The translations under genes and the position numbers were made by a program. A stretch of DNA of 36,897 bases from an uncultured Collinsella sp. (GTDB lineage: Bacteria > Actinomycetota > Coriobacteriia > Coriobacteriales > Coriobacteriaceae): the NCBI GenBank assembly GCA_900542945.1, contig UQPI01000020.1, forward strand, positions 1 to 36,897, read 5' to 3'. This document shows positions 23,438-32,033 of the stretch, in pieces (the stretch's first letter is position 1; each line of letters opens with the position of its first letter). The notes beneath the pieces are model-generated. The model did not search any database and was not told where the DNA came from. It worked only from the letters and a program-made list of their open reading frames with translations.

Positions 23438-24708
23438 TGAAACAGACCACGAACACCGCTGCTACCACCCTTGAGCAGGTCAATGCGATGCCGGCTGCCA
23501 CTTGGGGTTGGCTCAAGATGAACCAGACCAAGCTCGAGCTCTCTGACGAGCTTGCCGCCGCTCCCGCCGAGACCATTGAGGTCGAGGGCTTGGACGAGCA
23601 GTTTGCTGGCGTGGCAGACGCCTTCGACGCCGCCATGGACGCCATGGCCGAGCGCTTCCCCGAGCGCCGCGCCTCCGCCCCCGGCGGCGCTGCCGACCGT
23701 GCCCGTATCACGCCCGAGACCGAGCTCGACGTGCCCGCCACCTCCGTCTACCAGGCCGGTGCCATTAAGCTGGAGGAGGAGCTCTCCCCCGCTGAGGCCT
23801 TCGAAACCGGCATGGGCGAGGCCGCCTACGCCTACTTGGCCGAGCACGCCACCAAGCGCGTCGTCATCGATGTGCCCGCATACAAGCACGCGACGGTTGC
23901 CGTGCGTGTGAGCGGTGTCGATGCCGCCGCGGCCATCGCCGCCATCGACGTCGTCGCCCGTCCCCAGTCGACGCTCGACCTGCAGATCGCCCACGACTCC
24001 CCCGTTGCCGGCGAGGGCGTCGTGGGTTCCGTGCTACGCGTGTGCGCCCACGAGTACGCCACCGTCAACGTGGCCTGCACGCAGACGCTCAACGATAGCT
24101 GGATCGCGCTCGACGACACCGGCCTGTTCCTGGACGAGGGCGCGCGCGTCAACGTGCAGCACACCGTCTTGGGTGCTGGCGCCAGCGCCACCGGCCTTGC
24201 CGGCGACCTGCTGGGCGATACCGCCAAGGTCACCATCGATACCGATTACCTGGGCGCCCGCGAGCAGGTGCGCGACTTTAACTACGAGCTGCGCCACCGC
24301 GGTCGCAAGACCGAGTGCGAGATCGACGCCAACGGCGTGCTGACCGGCACGTCCAAGAAGGTCTACCGCGGCACCATCGACCTCGTGCACGGCTGCAAGG
24401 GTGCAACCGGCACCGAGCGCGAAACGGTGCTTTTGGCCAACAAGGGCGTCGACAACAAGACCGTTCCCGTCATTCTCTGCGACGAGGACGACGTCGCCGG
24501 CAACCACGGCGCCACCATCGGTCACGTCCGCGACGAGCAGCTGTTCTACCTCGCTTGCCGCGGCCTTGACCAAAACGCCGCCGAGGACCTGTTCATCCGC
24601 GCCAAGCTGGAGGACGCCGCGCTTTCCGCCACCGACGAGCGCACCCGCGCCGCCGTCGTCCGCCTGGGCAACAACCTGATCGACAACTTTGAAGAGGAGC
24701 TCGCATGA
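23437..24708 (+). CDS. sufD: Fe-S cluster assembly protein SufD
   Basis: A 423-residue SufB paralogue that pairs with SufB in the SufBC2D scaffold. The N-terminal third is divergent and Ala-rich, as is common for SufD. The C-terminal beta-helix is clear: FNYELRHRGRKTECEIDANGVL, KKVYRGTIDLVHGCKGATGTE, then ETVLLANKGVDNKTVPVILCDEDDVAGNHGATIGHV. The last contains the conserved H used at the interface and a cysteine in the preceding strand. ATG 23437 shares one base with the sufB stop. The end overlaps sufS by four bases (ATGA). The tight coupling suggests fixed stoichiometry within the operon. Confidence 0.95.
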   Translation: MKQTTNTAATTLEQVNAMPAATWGWLKMNQTKLELSDELAAAPAETIEVEGLDEQFAGVADAFDAAMDAMAERFPERRASAPGGAADRARITPETELDVPATSVYQAGAIKLEEELSPAEAFETGMGEAAYAYLAEHATKRVVIDVPAYKHATVAVRVSGVDAAAAIAAIDVVARPQSTLDLQIAHDSPVAGEGVVGSVLRVCAHEYATVNVACTQTLNDSWIALDDTGLFLDEGARVNVQHTVLGAGASATGLAGDLLGDTAKVTIDTDYLGAREQVRDFNYELRHRGRKTECEIDANGVLTGTSKKVYRGTIDLVHGCKGATGTERETVLLANKGVDNKTVPVILCDEDDVAGNHGATIGHVRDEQLFYLACRGLDQNAAEDLFIRAKLEDAALSATDERTRAAVVRLGNNLIDNFEEELA

Positions 24709-26030
24709 TCGACACCGAGCACGTTAAATGCGACACCTGCACTGCCCCCGAGCCCATGGAGCTCGACGCCAGCGACGAGGCTTCGCGCGGCTGGCCCACC
24801 GTAGACATCGAGACCAACCCCTACAAGGCGCAGTTCCCGCTGTTTCAGCAGCACCCCGAGATCGCCTTCCTCGATAGTGCCGCCACCGCGCAACGCCCTG
24901 CCTGCGTGCTCGACGCCGAGCGCGACTTCTATCAGCGCATGAACGCAAACCCCCTGCGCGGCCTGTACTCGCTGTCCGTCGAGGCCACCGAGGCCATCGC
25001 GAAGGTCCGCCAGCAGATCGCCGACCTCATCGGCGCCTCACAGGCCAACGAGGTCGTCTTCACCCGCAACACGAGCGAGTCGCTCAACCTGGTCGCCAAG
25101 AGCTTTGCGCCCACAGTGCTCGAACCGGGCGACGAGGTCGTCATCACCATCATGGAGCACCACTCCAACCTGATTCCGTGGCAGCAGGTCTGCCGCGAGA
25201 CCGGCGCCAAGCTCGTCTACCTCTACCCCACCAAGACCGGCCAGCTCACGACCGAGGAGGTTCTGGCCAAGGTGGGTCCCAAGACCAAGATTCTGGCTGT
25301 GGGTCAGGTCTCCAACGTGCTGGGCGTCGAGAACCCGGTCAAGAACCTCGGCAAGCTCGTGCACAAGTACGGCGGCTACCTGGTCGTCGACGGTGCGCAG
25401 TCGCTACCGCACATGCCGGTCGATGTGGCCGACCTGGGCGCCGACTTCTTTGCCTTTAGCGCGCACAAGGCCATGGGCCCCATGGGCATCGGCGTGCTGT
25501 GGGGCAAAATGGACCTGCTCAACGCCATGCCGCCCATGCTCACCGGCGGCGAGATGATCGACTCGGTCACCGAGCAGGACGCCATCTGGGCGCCCGTTCC
25601 CGAGAAATTCGAGGCCGGCACGCAGGACGCCGCCGGCATCTTCGCCACGGGTGCGGCACTCGACTATCTGATCAACACGGTGGGTTACGAGAACATCCAG
25701 GCACGCGAGCAGGCACTCGTCCACTACCTGATGGGCGAACTCATGCAGCTCGACTTTGTCCAAATCATCGGCTCCATCTATTGGGACAACCACCACGGCG
25801 TTGTGAGCTTTAACGTCAAGGGTATCCACCCCCACGATGTCGCGAGCATCATGGACATGGACGGCGTCTGCATCCGCGCCGGTCACCACTGCGCGCAGCC
25901 GCTGCTCACCTGGCTGGGCGTCGAGAACCTTGCCTGCTGCCGCGCCAGCGTAGCCTTCTACAACGACAAGGCCGACATCGACAAGTTCATCGCCGGCCTG
26001 CATCACGTTTGGAGCACGTTCAATGGGTAA
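24705..26030 (+). CDS. sufS: Cysteine desulfurase SufS (group II)
   Basis: A 441-residue PLP enzyme that removes sulfur from cysteine and holds it as a persulfide for cluster assembly. K255 in FFAFSAHKAMGPMGIG is the Schiff-base lysine. C396 in RAGHHCAQPL is the persulfide cysteine on a short rigid loop, typical of SufS rather than IscS. GLYSLSVEATEAIAKVRQQI and NTSESLNLVA are PLP-site landmarks. About 40 residues precede the normal start of the fold and contain a C-D-T-C pair (residues 9-12); this extension is unusual and its role unknown. Coupled to sufD (4-bp overlap) and to sufU (8-bp overlap), its normal sulfur acceptor in Gram-positive type operons. Confidence 0.95.
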   Translation: MIDTEHVKCDTCTAPEPMELDASDEASRGWPTVDIETNPYKAQFPLFQQHPEIAFLDSAATAQRPACVLDAERDFYQRMNANPLRGLYSLSVEATEAIAKVRQQIADLIGASQANEVVFTRNTSESLNLVAKSFAPTVLEPGDEVVITIMEHHSNLIPWQQVCRETGAKLVYLYPTKTGQLTTEEVLAKVGPKTKILAVGQVSNVLGVENPVKNLGKLVHKYGGYLVVDGAQSLPHMPVDVADLGADFFAFSAHKAMGPMGIGVLWGKMDLLNAMPPMLTGGEMIDSVTEQDAIWAPVPEKFEAGTQDAAGIFATGAALDYLINTVGYENIQAREQALVHYLMGELMQLDFVQIIGSIYWDNHHGVVSFNVKGIHPHDVASIMDMDGVCIRAGHHCAQPLLTWLGVENLACCRASVAFYNDKADIDKFIAGLHHVWSTFNG

Positions 26031-26457
26031 TCTGTACACCTCCACCACATTTATGGAGCACAACTCGCACCCCGACTACAAGTACGAGATGGACGCCCCC
26101 ACGCACGAGCACAACGGCATCAACCCCAGCTGCGGAGACGAGCTCACCTTGCAGTTGCGCGTCGAGAACGGCGTGATCGAGGAGGCCTCCTTTACCGGCC
26201 ACGGCTGCGCCATCAGCCAGGCCAGTGCCGACATCATGGCCGACCTCATCACCGGCGAGACCGTCGAGGAGGCACGTCGCTTGGCGGGACTCTTCCTCGC
26301 CATGATCCGCGGCGAGAAGCTCTCCGAGGAGGACTTGGAAGACCTGGACGAAGCCGCCCAGCTTCAGGACATCTCGCACATGCCCGCCCGCGTCAAATGC
26401 GCCGAGCTCGCCTGGCGCACCCTCGACGGCATGCTCGAGGGGCAAGCAAACCAGTAG
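26023..26457 (+). CDS. sufU: SufU sulfurtransferase
   Basis: A 144-residue IscU-like protein that takes sulfur from SufS with help of a bound zinc and passes it to the SufB scaffold. Zn ligands are visible: C37 and D39 (NPSCGDEL), C62 (GHGCAIS) and C126 (RVKCAEL). The insertion after GHGCAISQAS (GETVEEARRLAGLFLAMIRG) distinguishes SufU from IscU, and the histidine ligand of IscU is absent. The start lies inside sufS (8-bp overlap). It is the last gene of the operon, with a strong terminator 33 bp on. No sufA is present, as is usual for this operon type. Confidence 0.93.
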   Translation: MGNLYTSTTFMEHNSHPDYKYEMDAPTHEHNGINPSCGDELTLQLRVENGVIEEASFTGHGCAISQASADIMADLITGETVEEARRLAGLFLAMIRGEKLSEEDLEDLDEAAQLQDISHMPARVKCAELAWRTLDGMLEGQANQ

Positions 26458-26489
26458 CGTATGCCCCGAATCCAAGGTTTTTGATTGCC

Positions 26490-26520
26490 GAGCCGCCCGA
26501 TACGGGCGGCTCTGTTTTTT
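26490..26520 (+). terminator. Terminator of sufCBDSU
   Basis: GAGCCGCCCG (26490-26499), loop ATA, CGGGCGGCTC (26503-26512), then TG and six T. A perfect 10-bp stem, 33 bp after the sufU stop. Confidence 0.92.
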
Positions 26521-27115
26521 CTAATGAGCGCGAACGCACAAAGTCCGCGCGTCCGGCACCCCGTCTGTCATTTACCACACAGCCAGACGCGAACACGGGC
26601 GTTTTCCACAGCACCAAAGGCCTGCGGCAGGGCCACGAGCACGCCTAGCATCGTCCCATGCCCCATCCAGCTGGGCTCCGATTCGCTTCGCGCCTGCTGC
26701 AGACGGGTCCCATAGGGAGCGGCGTGCATTTTTGCGAGTATTCAGCACGCCAAGCTGTGTGTATACGCATCGAAAGCGTTAATCAACGTCTCCAGGCGCA
26801 TATATAGTGCGTTTTAGAACAAGCATCGTGGTCTCAGGGGCGCAAACATGAGCTTCGGGAGTGCATCGGCAGTCATAAATAGTTTCGGGGCCCGTATGTT
26901 GCAAAATTGCGACGGTAGTGGCAGTACCGCGATGCTGAAAACTCCGTTTTTTGCACGGCGCAGATGGGGGTAGGCACGGGCAAACCCGGACTGAGCCCTT
27001 ATTTTATGCAAGATGGCGATTGTTCTATGCATATTAAGAAGTGCAGTTACCGCACCAAGCTTTTGAACGCTTGTTGCGGCGTATGGACGACCCCATCTGC
27101 GGTGCACAGGCGACC
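26521..27115. other. Long intergenic stretch between sufU and the Y1 transposase gene
   Basis: About 595 bp with no gene I can support. Short frames exist on both strands, but none has a ribosome site plus protein-like composition. The only structure noticed is the inverted repeat at 26952-27106, described separately. Confidence 0.6.
26952..27106. repeat. 155-bp unit bounded by imperfect inverted repeats, next to the Y1 transposase
   Basis: TGCACGGCGCAGATGGGGGT at 26952-26971 matches the reverse complement of ACCCCATCTGCGGTGCA at 27090-27106 with small indels (common core CGCAGATGGGG). The right arm ends 10 bp before the stop codon of the transposase gene. Y1 transposases of the RAYT group act on short palindromic REP sequences near their genes, so this may be a REP pair or a small non-autonomous unit. 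Confidence 0.45.
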
Positions 27116-27928
27116 CTACATCACGTTTCCGCCAGTCCGCATCGCCGTCCGCGCGCGGGCACGCACAATACGAGAGACGGTACTTTTGCCAATCCCGGTA
27201 TAGCGCTCAATCTGGCGCACCGTGAAACCGGCATCGTGTAATCCAACAATAACGGTATCGCGCCACGCCGGCGGTGCGGCTTTAACCCCGCGGAGCGGAA
27301 CCCCGAGGCTCTTCGCCAACTTGTCGGCAAAGGCGTGGCGTTCCCACTCCGTCTCTTTCATATCGCCCAGCGTTGGCTCGCCGCCCTCGGGCGTCGAAAG
27401 CGAATAGGCAGCAAAGGCCTCGGCAGAACCAAAAAGCTCAAGCATGCAAGAAGGATCGGAAAATCCCCTCGTGGCATCTGCCGCATCACTGTCGTAAGCG
27501 CGCAGATGCTCCGCAAAGCTGCTCCAGGGATAACGCTCGATTAGGCCAACGCCCGCCTCCTGTGGATCGGCGTGTACGGAGCGAATAGCCTCCATCACCT
27601 GCCAGTCGGTATCGAGCGAGCGCCGGTCAAAACGGTTCTGGAACAGATGCCCCGTGCGCCCCGTGCGTTTATTGAACCGCCGCGCGTACGTCAAAAGCAG
27701 CCGGTGCATCGCCGCGCTCATCGCGTCCTCGTAATCTGCAAGCACCAGATGCACGTGATTGCCCATAAGGCACCAGGCGATAACCGTCACGCCCGCCTCG
27801 CGGCAGCACTCGCGCATCAGCTCCAAAAACTCCCACCGGTCTTCATCGCCCTCAAAGATGAGCTGCTTGCCCGTACCGCGGGCACAGACATGGTAAAAGC
27901 CGGTAACCGTTCTCCAAACGCGCTGCAT
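27116..27928 (-). CDS. REP-associated tyrosine transposase-like protein (Y1_Tnp)
   Basis: A 270-residue single-strand DNA transposase of the IS200/RAYT superfamily. H58 and H60 in AWCLMGNHVHLVL are the HUH metal-binding motif. Y81 in LLTYARRFNKRTGRTGHLFQNRF is the catalytic tyrosine with the family's typical downstream 'N.r..r.G.lfq.rf'. WRTVTGFYHVCARGTGKQ is the normal family start. The C-terminus (TVRQIERYTGIGKSTVSRIVRARA) is a helix-turn-helix absent from IS200 itself but common in RAYT-like proteins. ATG 27928, with GGGAG 6 bases upstream, is preferred; the frame is open upstream to 28141, but that part is not family-like. All catalytic residues are present, so the protein is probably active or domesticated. 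Confidence 0.85.
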   Translation of the reverse strand: MQRVWRTVTGFYHVCARGTGKQLIFEGDEDRWEFLELMRECCREAGVTVIAWCLMGNHVHLVLADYEDAMSAAMHRLLLTYARRFNKRTGRTGHLFQNRFDRRSLDTDWQVMEAIRSVHADPQEAGVGLIERYPWSSFAEHLRAYDSDAADATRGFSDPSCMLELFGSAEAFAAYSLSTPEGGEPTLGDMKETEWERHAFADKLAKSLGVPLRGVKAAPPAWRDTVIVGLHDAGFTVRQIERYTGIGKSTVSRIVRARARTAMRTGGNVM

Positions 27929-28331
27929 GGCGCTCCCTTCGCCGGGATCTGATTGCCATCCAATACAGCACGATTGAAGCGTGCCATCAAAACATTCACG
28001 CAAAACAATACACTCGCGCGGCCAAAGGCAGTAAACGGGCGGCGAACGGCACCGTTGCAACAGGTCAGACCCCGCAACGCATACAAGAGCTGACCAAAAG
28101 CTTGCCCAAGACGAACCCCCTCTACGGCAGTTCGCGACCACAGAACATATAGTTAAACCGTTTCAATTAAAACTTCCGGACTTCTCGCTACGAAAACTGA
28201 GCCGTTCGCCGAATATTCCGTGCATTTCGCGGTATTATAGGGGCTGCATGTCATGTCCCTTTCGAAGGGTCGCCCGGCAATCGCCAGCCACGACCCCCAG
28301 ACGGGACGCCAACACGATAGAGAGGAGAGGC
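27929..28331. other. Divergent intergenic region
   Basis: About 400 bp between the divergent transposase and NifU-like genes. An open frame continues upstream of the transposase start but lacks protein character. A TATTAT box at 28233-28238 could be the -10 of the Fe-S gene pair; no good -35 is seen. Nothing else was found. Confidence 0.4.
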
Positions 28332-29066
28332 ATGCAGTACTCACAGGAAGTGGAGAACATGTGCCCCGTTGCCAAGGGTGCATACCACGGCCCCGCACCC
28401 ATCCCCGAGGAGGGCAAGTGGGTCCAGGCTAAGGAGATTTCCGACATCTCCGGTCTTACGCACGGTGTGGGTTGGTGCGCACCTCAGCAGGGCGCCTGCA
28501 AGCTCACGCTGAACGTCAAGGACGGCATCATCGAGGAGGCCCTCGTTGAGACCATCGGTTGCTCGGGCATGACCCACTCTGCCGCCATGGCTTCCGAGAT
28601 CCTTCCCGGTAAGACCATCCTCGAGGCCCTCAACACCGACCTCGTCTGCGACGCCATCAACGTTGCTATGCGCGAGATCTTCCTGCAGATCGTTTACGGC
28701 CGCAGCCAGACCGCGTTCTCCGAGGGCGGCCTGCCCGTGGGCGCCTCCCTCGACGACCTCGGCAAGGGCCTTCGCTCTCAGGTCGGCACCATGTTCGGCA
28801 CCAAGGCCAAGGGCGCTCGTTACCTCGAGCTCGCTCAGGGCTACGTCACCCGCATGGCTCTCAACGACAAGAACGAGATCATCGCATTCGAGTTCCTGAA
28901 CCTCGGTAAGTTCACCGACGCTGTCAAGGCCGGCAAGACCCCCGAGGAGGCCATCGCTGGCGCTATGGGCCACTATGGTCAGTGGGACAACGCTGCCAAG
29001 TACATCGACCCGCGCACCGACGAGGAGACTCACTCCGTCGCCAGCGTGTTCCCGGTTCACGAGTAG
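28332..29066 (+). CDS. NifU-like iron-sulfur scaffold-type protein paired with GGGtGRT
   Basis: A 244-residue protein. Residues 45-130 resemble the NifU/IscU N-terminal fold: GACKLTLNVKDGIIEEALVETIGCSGMTHSAAMASEILPGKTILEAL has the 'l.v.dg.I.da.f...GC...iassS...e.i.Gkt..ea' pattern. Cysteines occur at GWCAPQQGAC, TIGCSG and DLVCDA. The C-terminal 110 residues (GKGLRSQVGTMFGTKAKGARYLE, VTRMALNDKNEIIAFEFLNL) are not IscU-like. A role in Fe-S cluster handling is likely but not proven. ATG 28332 has GAGAGGAGAGGC directly upstream. The codon choice (many GTC, CTC, AAG) points to high expression. The GGGtGRT gene follows after 18 bp, and the suf operon lies 1.9 kb to the left. Confidence 0.8.
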   Translation: MQYSQEVENMCPVAKGAYHGPAPIPEEGKWVQAKEISDISGLTHGVGWCAPQQGACKLTLNVKDGIIEEALVETIGCSGMTHSAAMASEILPGKTILEALNTDLVCDAINVAMREIFLQIVYGRSQTAFSEGGLPVGASLDDLGKGLRSQVGTMFGTKAKGARYLELAQGYVTRMALNDKNEIIAFEFLNLGKFTDAVKAGKTPEEAIAGAMGHYGQWDNAAKYIDPRTDEETHSVASVFPVHE

Positions 29067-29084
29067 AAAGGGAGGGAAATAACT

Positions 29085-30089
29085 ATGACTGTTACGTTCG
29101 AAGGTTACGAGCGCCGCGCTGACAAGATCAACAAGTGCCTCGCCGACAACGGCATCGCCTCCCTCGAGGAAGCTCTGCAGATCTGCACCGACAAGGGCTT
29201 CAACCCGCGTGAGATCGTCAACAACACCCAGTCCATCGCCTTCCAGAACGCCGAGTGGGCCTACACCCTCGGTTGCGCTCTCGCTGTCAAGCGTGGCGCC
29301 AAGACCGCTTCTGAGGCTGCTGCCATCATCGGCGAGGGCATCCAGGCCTTCACCGTTCCCGGCTCCGTCGCCGAGGACCGCAAGGTCGGTCTGGGCCACG
29401 GCAACCTGGGCGCTATGCTGCTCTCCGACGACACCGAGTGCTTCGCCTTCCTGGCTGGCCACGAGTCCTTCGCTGCCGCTGAGGGCGCTATCGGCCTGGC
29501 TCTGAACGCCAACAAGGCTCGCAAGAAGCCGCTGCGCGTCATCCTCAACGGTCTGGGCAAGGACGCTGCTCAGATCATCGCCCGCATCAACGGCTTCACC
29601 TACGTGAAGACCCAGTTCGACTACTACACGGGCGAGCTCAAGGTCGTCGAGACCATCCCCTACTCCGATGGTCCCCGCGCTGCCGTTAACTGCTACGGCT
29701 CCGACGACGTCCGCGAGGGCGTTGCCATCATGTGGCACGAGAACGTCGACATCTCGATCACCGGTAACTCCACCAACCCCACGCGCTTCCAGCACCCCGT
29801 CGCTGGCACCTACAAGAAGGAGCGCCTCGAGGCTGGCAAGAAGTACTTCTCCGTCGCTTCTGGTGGCGGCACTGGCCGTACCCTGCACCCGGACAACATG
29901 GGCGCCGGCCCCGCCTCTTACGGCATGACCGACACCATGGGCCGTATGCACTCCGACGCCCAGTTCGCTGGTTCTTCCTCCGTGCCTGCGCACGTCGACA
30001 TGATGGGTCTCATCGGCATGGGCAACAACCCCATGGTCGGTGCCACCGTCGCTTGCGCTGTCGCCGTCGAGGAGGCCCTCAAGGCCTAA
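29085..30089 (+). CDS. GGGtGRT family protein
   Basis: A 334-residue protein named for its signature, seen here as SVASGGGTGRTLHPDNMGAGP. Other notable parts are NNTQSIAFQNAEWAYTLGCALA, GLGHGNLGAMLLSDDTECFAF (Gly-rich, possibly nucleotide-binding) and ITGNSTNPTRFQHPVAGTYK. No membrane segment or signal peptide. The biochemical role of the family is not known to me. Its constant partner is the NifU-like gene just upstream (18 bp gap, GGGAGG ribosome site), which makes a shared Fe-S or metal-related function the best guess. Codon use suggests strong expression. The gene ends with a good terminator, so the pair forms one short operon. Confidence 0.82.
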   Translation: MTVTFEGYERRADKINKCLADNGIASLEEALQICTDKGFNPREIVNNTQSIAFQNAEWAYTLGCALAVKRGAKTASEAAAIIGEGIQAFTVPGSVAEDRKVGLGHGNLGAMLLSDDTECFAFLAGHESFAAAEGAIGLALNANKARKKPLRVILNGLGKDAAQIIARINGFTYVKTQFDYYTGELKVVETIPYSDGPRAAVNCYGSDDVREGVAIMWHENVDISITGNSTNPTRFQHPVAGTYKKERLEAGKKYFSVASGGGTGRTLHPDNMGAGPASYGMTDTMGRMHSDAQFAGSSSVPAHVDMMGLIGMGNNPMVGATVACAVAVEEALKA

Positions 30090-30123
30090 TCGCGCCCGCG
30101 CGATGCTCATATAGTTGAGCTTT

Positions 30124-30157
30124 AGAGCCGCTACCTTTTAAGGTGGCGGCTCTTTTT
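30124..30157 (+). terminator. Terminator of the NifU-like/GGGtGRT pair
   Basis: AGAGCCGCTACC (30124-30135) pairs with GGTGGCGGCTCT (30142-30153), one G-T pair, a 6-base loop and TTTTT at the end. It is 34 bp after the stop. Confidence 0.9.
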
Positions 30158-30345
30158 GTTTGCACTGTCGCAGGGTAGCTAATGCCGATATATCAGTTGG
30201 GGCGATATACGAGATGTGATGAGATGGAGCATCAGAACGCCCATGACGCCCACCTGCCATATTTGCCCTTTACCGATTTGCCGAGTCTTTGCGGCCCCAT
30301 TGCCGATCACCCGTGCGACAATGCGCCGGACGAGAAAGGAATCCG

Positions 30346-31872
30346 ATGGAATCGACTGATGTACTGGTAATTGGATCTGGCATTGCGGGCCTTTGCGCCG
30401 CCATAGAAGCAGCACGCGCGGGCGCAACCGTTGCCAACGCAAGCGCTGGCAAGACTATGAGTGGATCGAGCTTCTTCCCGGGCACCTGGGGCTTGGGGCT
30501 TATCGGACCCGTTAATGAAGACGACGAACAAGACCTCATCGATACCATCCAAACCGTCGGCGGCGGTGTCGCCGACCCAGAACTCGTCCAGACGTTTGTG
30601 CACGGCATTCCCCAGACAATTGAATGGCTCGAGCAAGACCTGGGCGTTGAGCTCCAGCGTCCGCAAAGCGCTGAGAGCGCTCAGCAAAAGCAGTTTATAC
30701 CCTGCTTTGACCACAAGACGCGCATGTGGCGCGGCCTCACCCGCAAGCCCCTTGAGGACGCTCTGACGACCCAGATCGATTCGCTCGGCATTCGCCTGCT
30801 CCCCCGCCATGAGCTTATCGACCTTGTTGAGGACACGAATGGAAAGATTGTCGGCGCCGTGCTCTACGACCACGCAAGCGAGCATCTCGTGCCTATGGTA
30901 GCCAGGGCCATTATCATCGCTGCGGGCGGCACGGGTGGCCTATTCGAGCGCAGCCTCACTTCCGCCGACGTGCTCAGCTCATCACAGGCCATCGCGCTGG
31001 CGCACGGTGCGTCCCTTACTAATATAGAGTTCATGCAGATGATGCCCGGCTTCATCGAGCCCAAACGAAACCTTGTCTTTAACGAAAAGACCTGGCGTTA
31101 TGTCACGTTTGATCAACCGGTCGATATTGCTGACGAAAAGTTGGACGATCTGCTCGAGCAACGCTCTGGATATGGTCCATTCACCTCGCGCTTGGCCTCC
31201 CGCGCCATCGATCTTGCCATCGATCAAGCAGGTCCCGAAGGCCTGGCACTCCACTACGACTTCCCCCGCGAGGATGTCCCAGAGTTTGTGCAGACCTTTG
31301 CTACCTGGCTGCAAGACGAGCACGCCATCGCGCCGACCGATGAGATGCGCGTGGCGATGTATGCCCACGCCGCTAATGGCGGTATCAAGATTGATAAGAC
31401 GGCTGCGACCAGCGTTGCGGGTCTCTATGCCTGCGGCGAGGCTACAGGCGGCATGCACGGCGCCGACCGCATCGGCGGTCTATCGAGCGCCAACGGCATC
31501 GTGTTTGGACGCATCGCAGGCGCGTCGGCAGCCAAAGCAGCACAGAAAGAGCCTGCGGCAGCCCTGAAGACGGACATCCCCCTCCCCCGGTTCGGCATTG
31601 CCACAACAGATGCCGAACGCCTGACACACAGCCTTAAGCACACGATGAGCACCTATTGCATGATCAAGCGCACCGAGACGGGTCTATCCAAGGCACTACA
31701 CGAGCTTGAGGGCTTGAAGACGGAGGCAACGACCTTGAGCACGCAGAAAGCCCAGGACAGCGAAGTCGCAGCCCTCGCCCGCCTGCAATCGCAGATTCAG
31801 CTGGCAACGGAGATGGCCAAAGCTATGCGCAAGCGGACTGAAAGCTTAGGTTCGCACTATCGAGCGGACTAA
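30346..31872 (+). CDS. FAD-binding oxidoreductase of the fumarate reductase/aspartate oxidase superfamily
   Basis: A 508-residue flavoprotein. VLVIGSGIAGLCAAIEAARAG is the dinucleotide-binding fold, AIIIAAGGTGGLFERS the second FAD motif, and HAANGGIKIDKTAATSVAGLYACGEATGGMHGADRIGG the C-terminal FAD region. Superfamily members reduce or oxidise C4 acids or other substrates. The 'HGAnRlasnSLLE' ending of true NadB is replaced by HGADRIGGLSSANGIVFG, and no FrdB or membrane partner adjoins, so the substrate is unknown. The last 90 residues are a long helical tail. No signal peptide or heme motifs, so it is cytoplasmic. ATG 30346 has GAAAGGA 6 bases upstream. It is a single gene between a terminator and dinD. 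Confidence 0.8.
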   Translation: MESTDVLVIGSGIAGLCAAIEAARAGATVANASAGKTMSGSSFFPGTWGLGLIGPVNEDDEQDLIDTIQTVGGGVADPELVQTFVHGIPQTIEWLEQDLGVELQRPQSAESAQQKQFIPCFDHKTRMWRGLTRKPLEDALTTQIDSLGIRLLPRHELIDLVEDTNGKIVGAVLYDHASEHLVPMVARAIIIAAGGTGGLFERSLTSADVLSSSQAIALAHGASLTNIEFMQMMPGFIEPKRNLVFNEKTWRYVTFDQPVDIADEKLDDLLEQRSGYGPFTSRLASRAIDLAIDQAGPEGLALHYDFPREDVPEFVQTFATWLQDEHAIAPTDEMRVAMYAHAANGGIKIDKTAATSVAGLYACGEATGGMHGADRIGGLSSANGIVFGRIAGASAAKAAQKEPAAALKTDIPLPRFGIATTDAERLTHSLKHTMSTYCMIKRTETGLSKALHELEGLKTEATTLSTQKAQDSEVAALARLQSQIQLATEMAKAMRKRTESLGSHYRAD

Positions 31873-32033
31873 GCTGAGCACCCCTCTAGAGCAGAACACA
31901 ACTTCTCGATATTAATGGATCCCGTAAGCTCAAGGCGACACGGGGCCCATTCGTGCCCACACGGCAGCGTATCCTTATTCCGAATACGGAGTCGGCATAG
32001 TCTACGTAGACAAACGAACAGAAAGGAAGAGAT

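Noticed and set aside
26814..27107. 97-codon minus-strand frame downstream of the Y1 transposase
   Set aside because: No ribosome site and no protein-like pattern; it overlaps the inverted-repeat unit.
28341..30110. 589-codon minus-strand frame opposite the NifU-like and GGGtGRT genes
   Set aside because: Low-complexity Val/Gly/Asp/Leu composition and no ribosome site; shadow of high-bias codon use on the other strand.
30346..31872. Naming the flavoprotein NadB (L-aspartate oxidase)
   Set aside because: The NadB-specific HGANRLASNSLLE ending is replaced, and no nadA/nadC adjoins; only the superfamily is supported.
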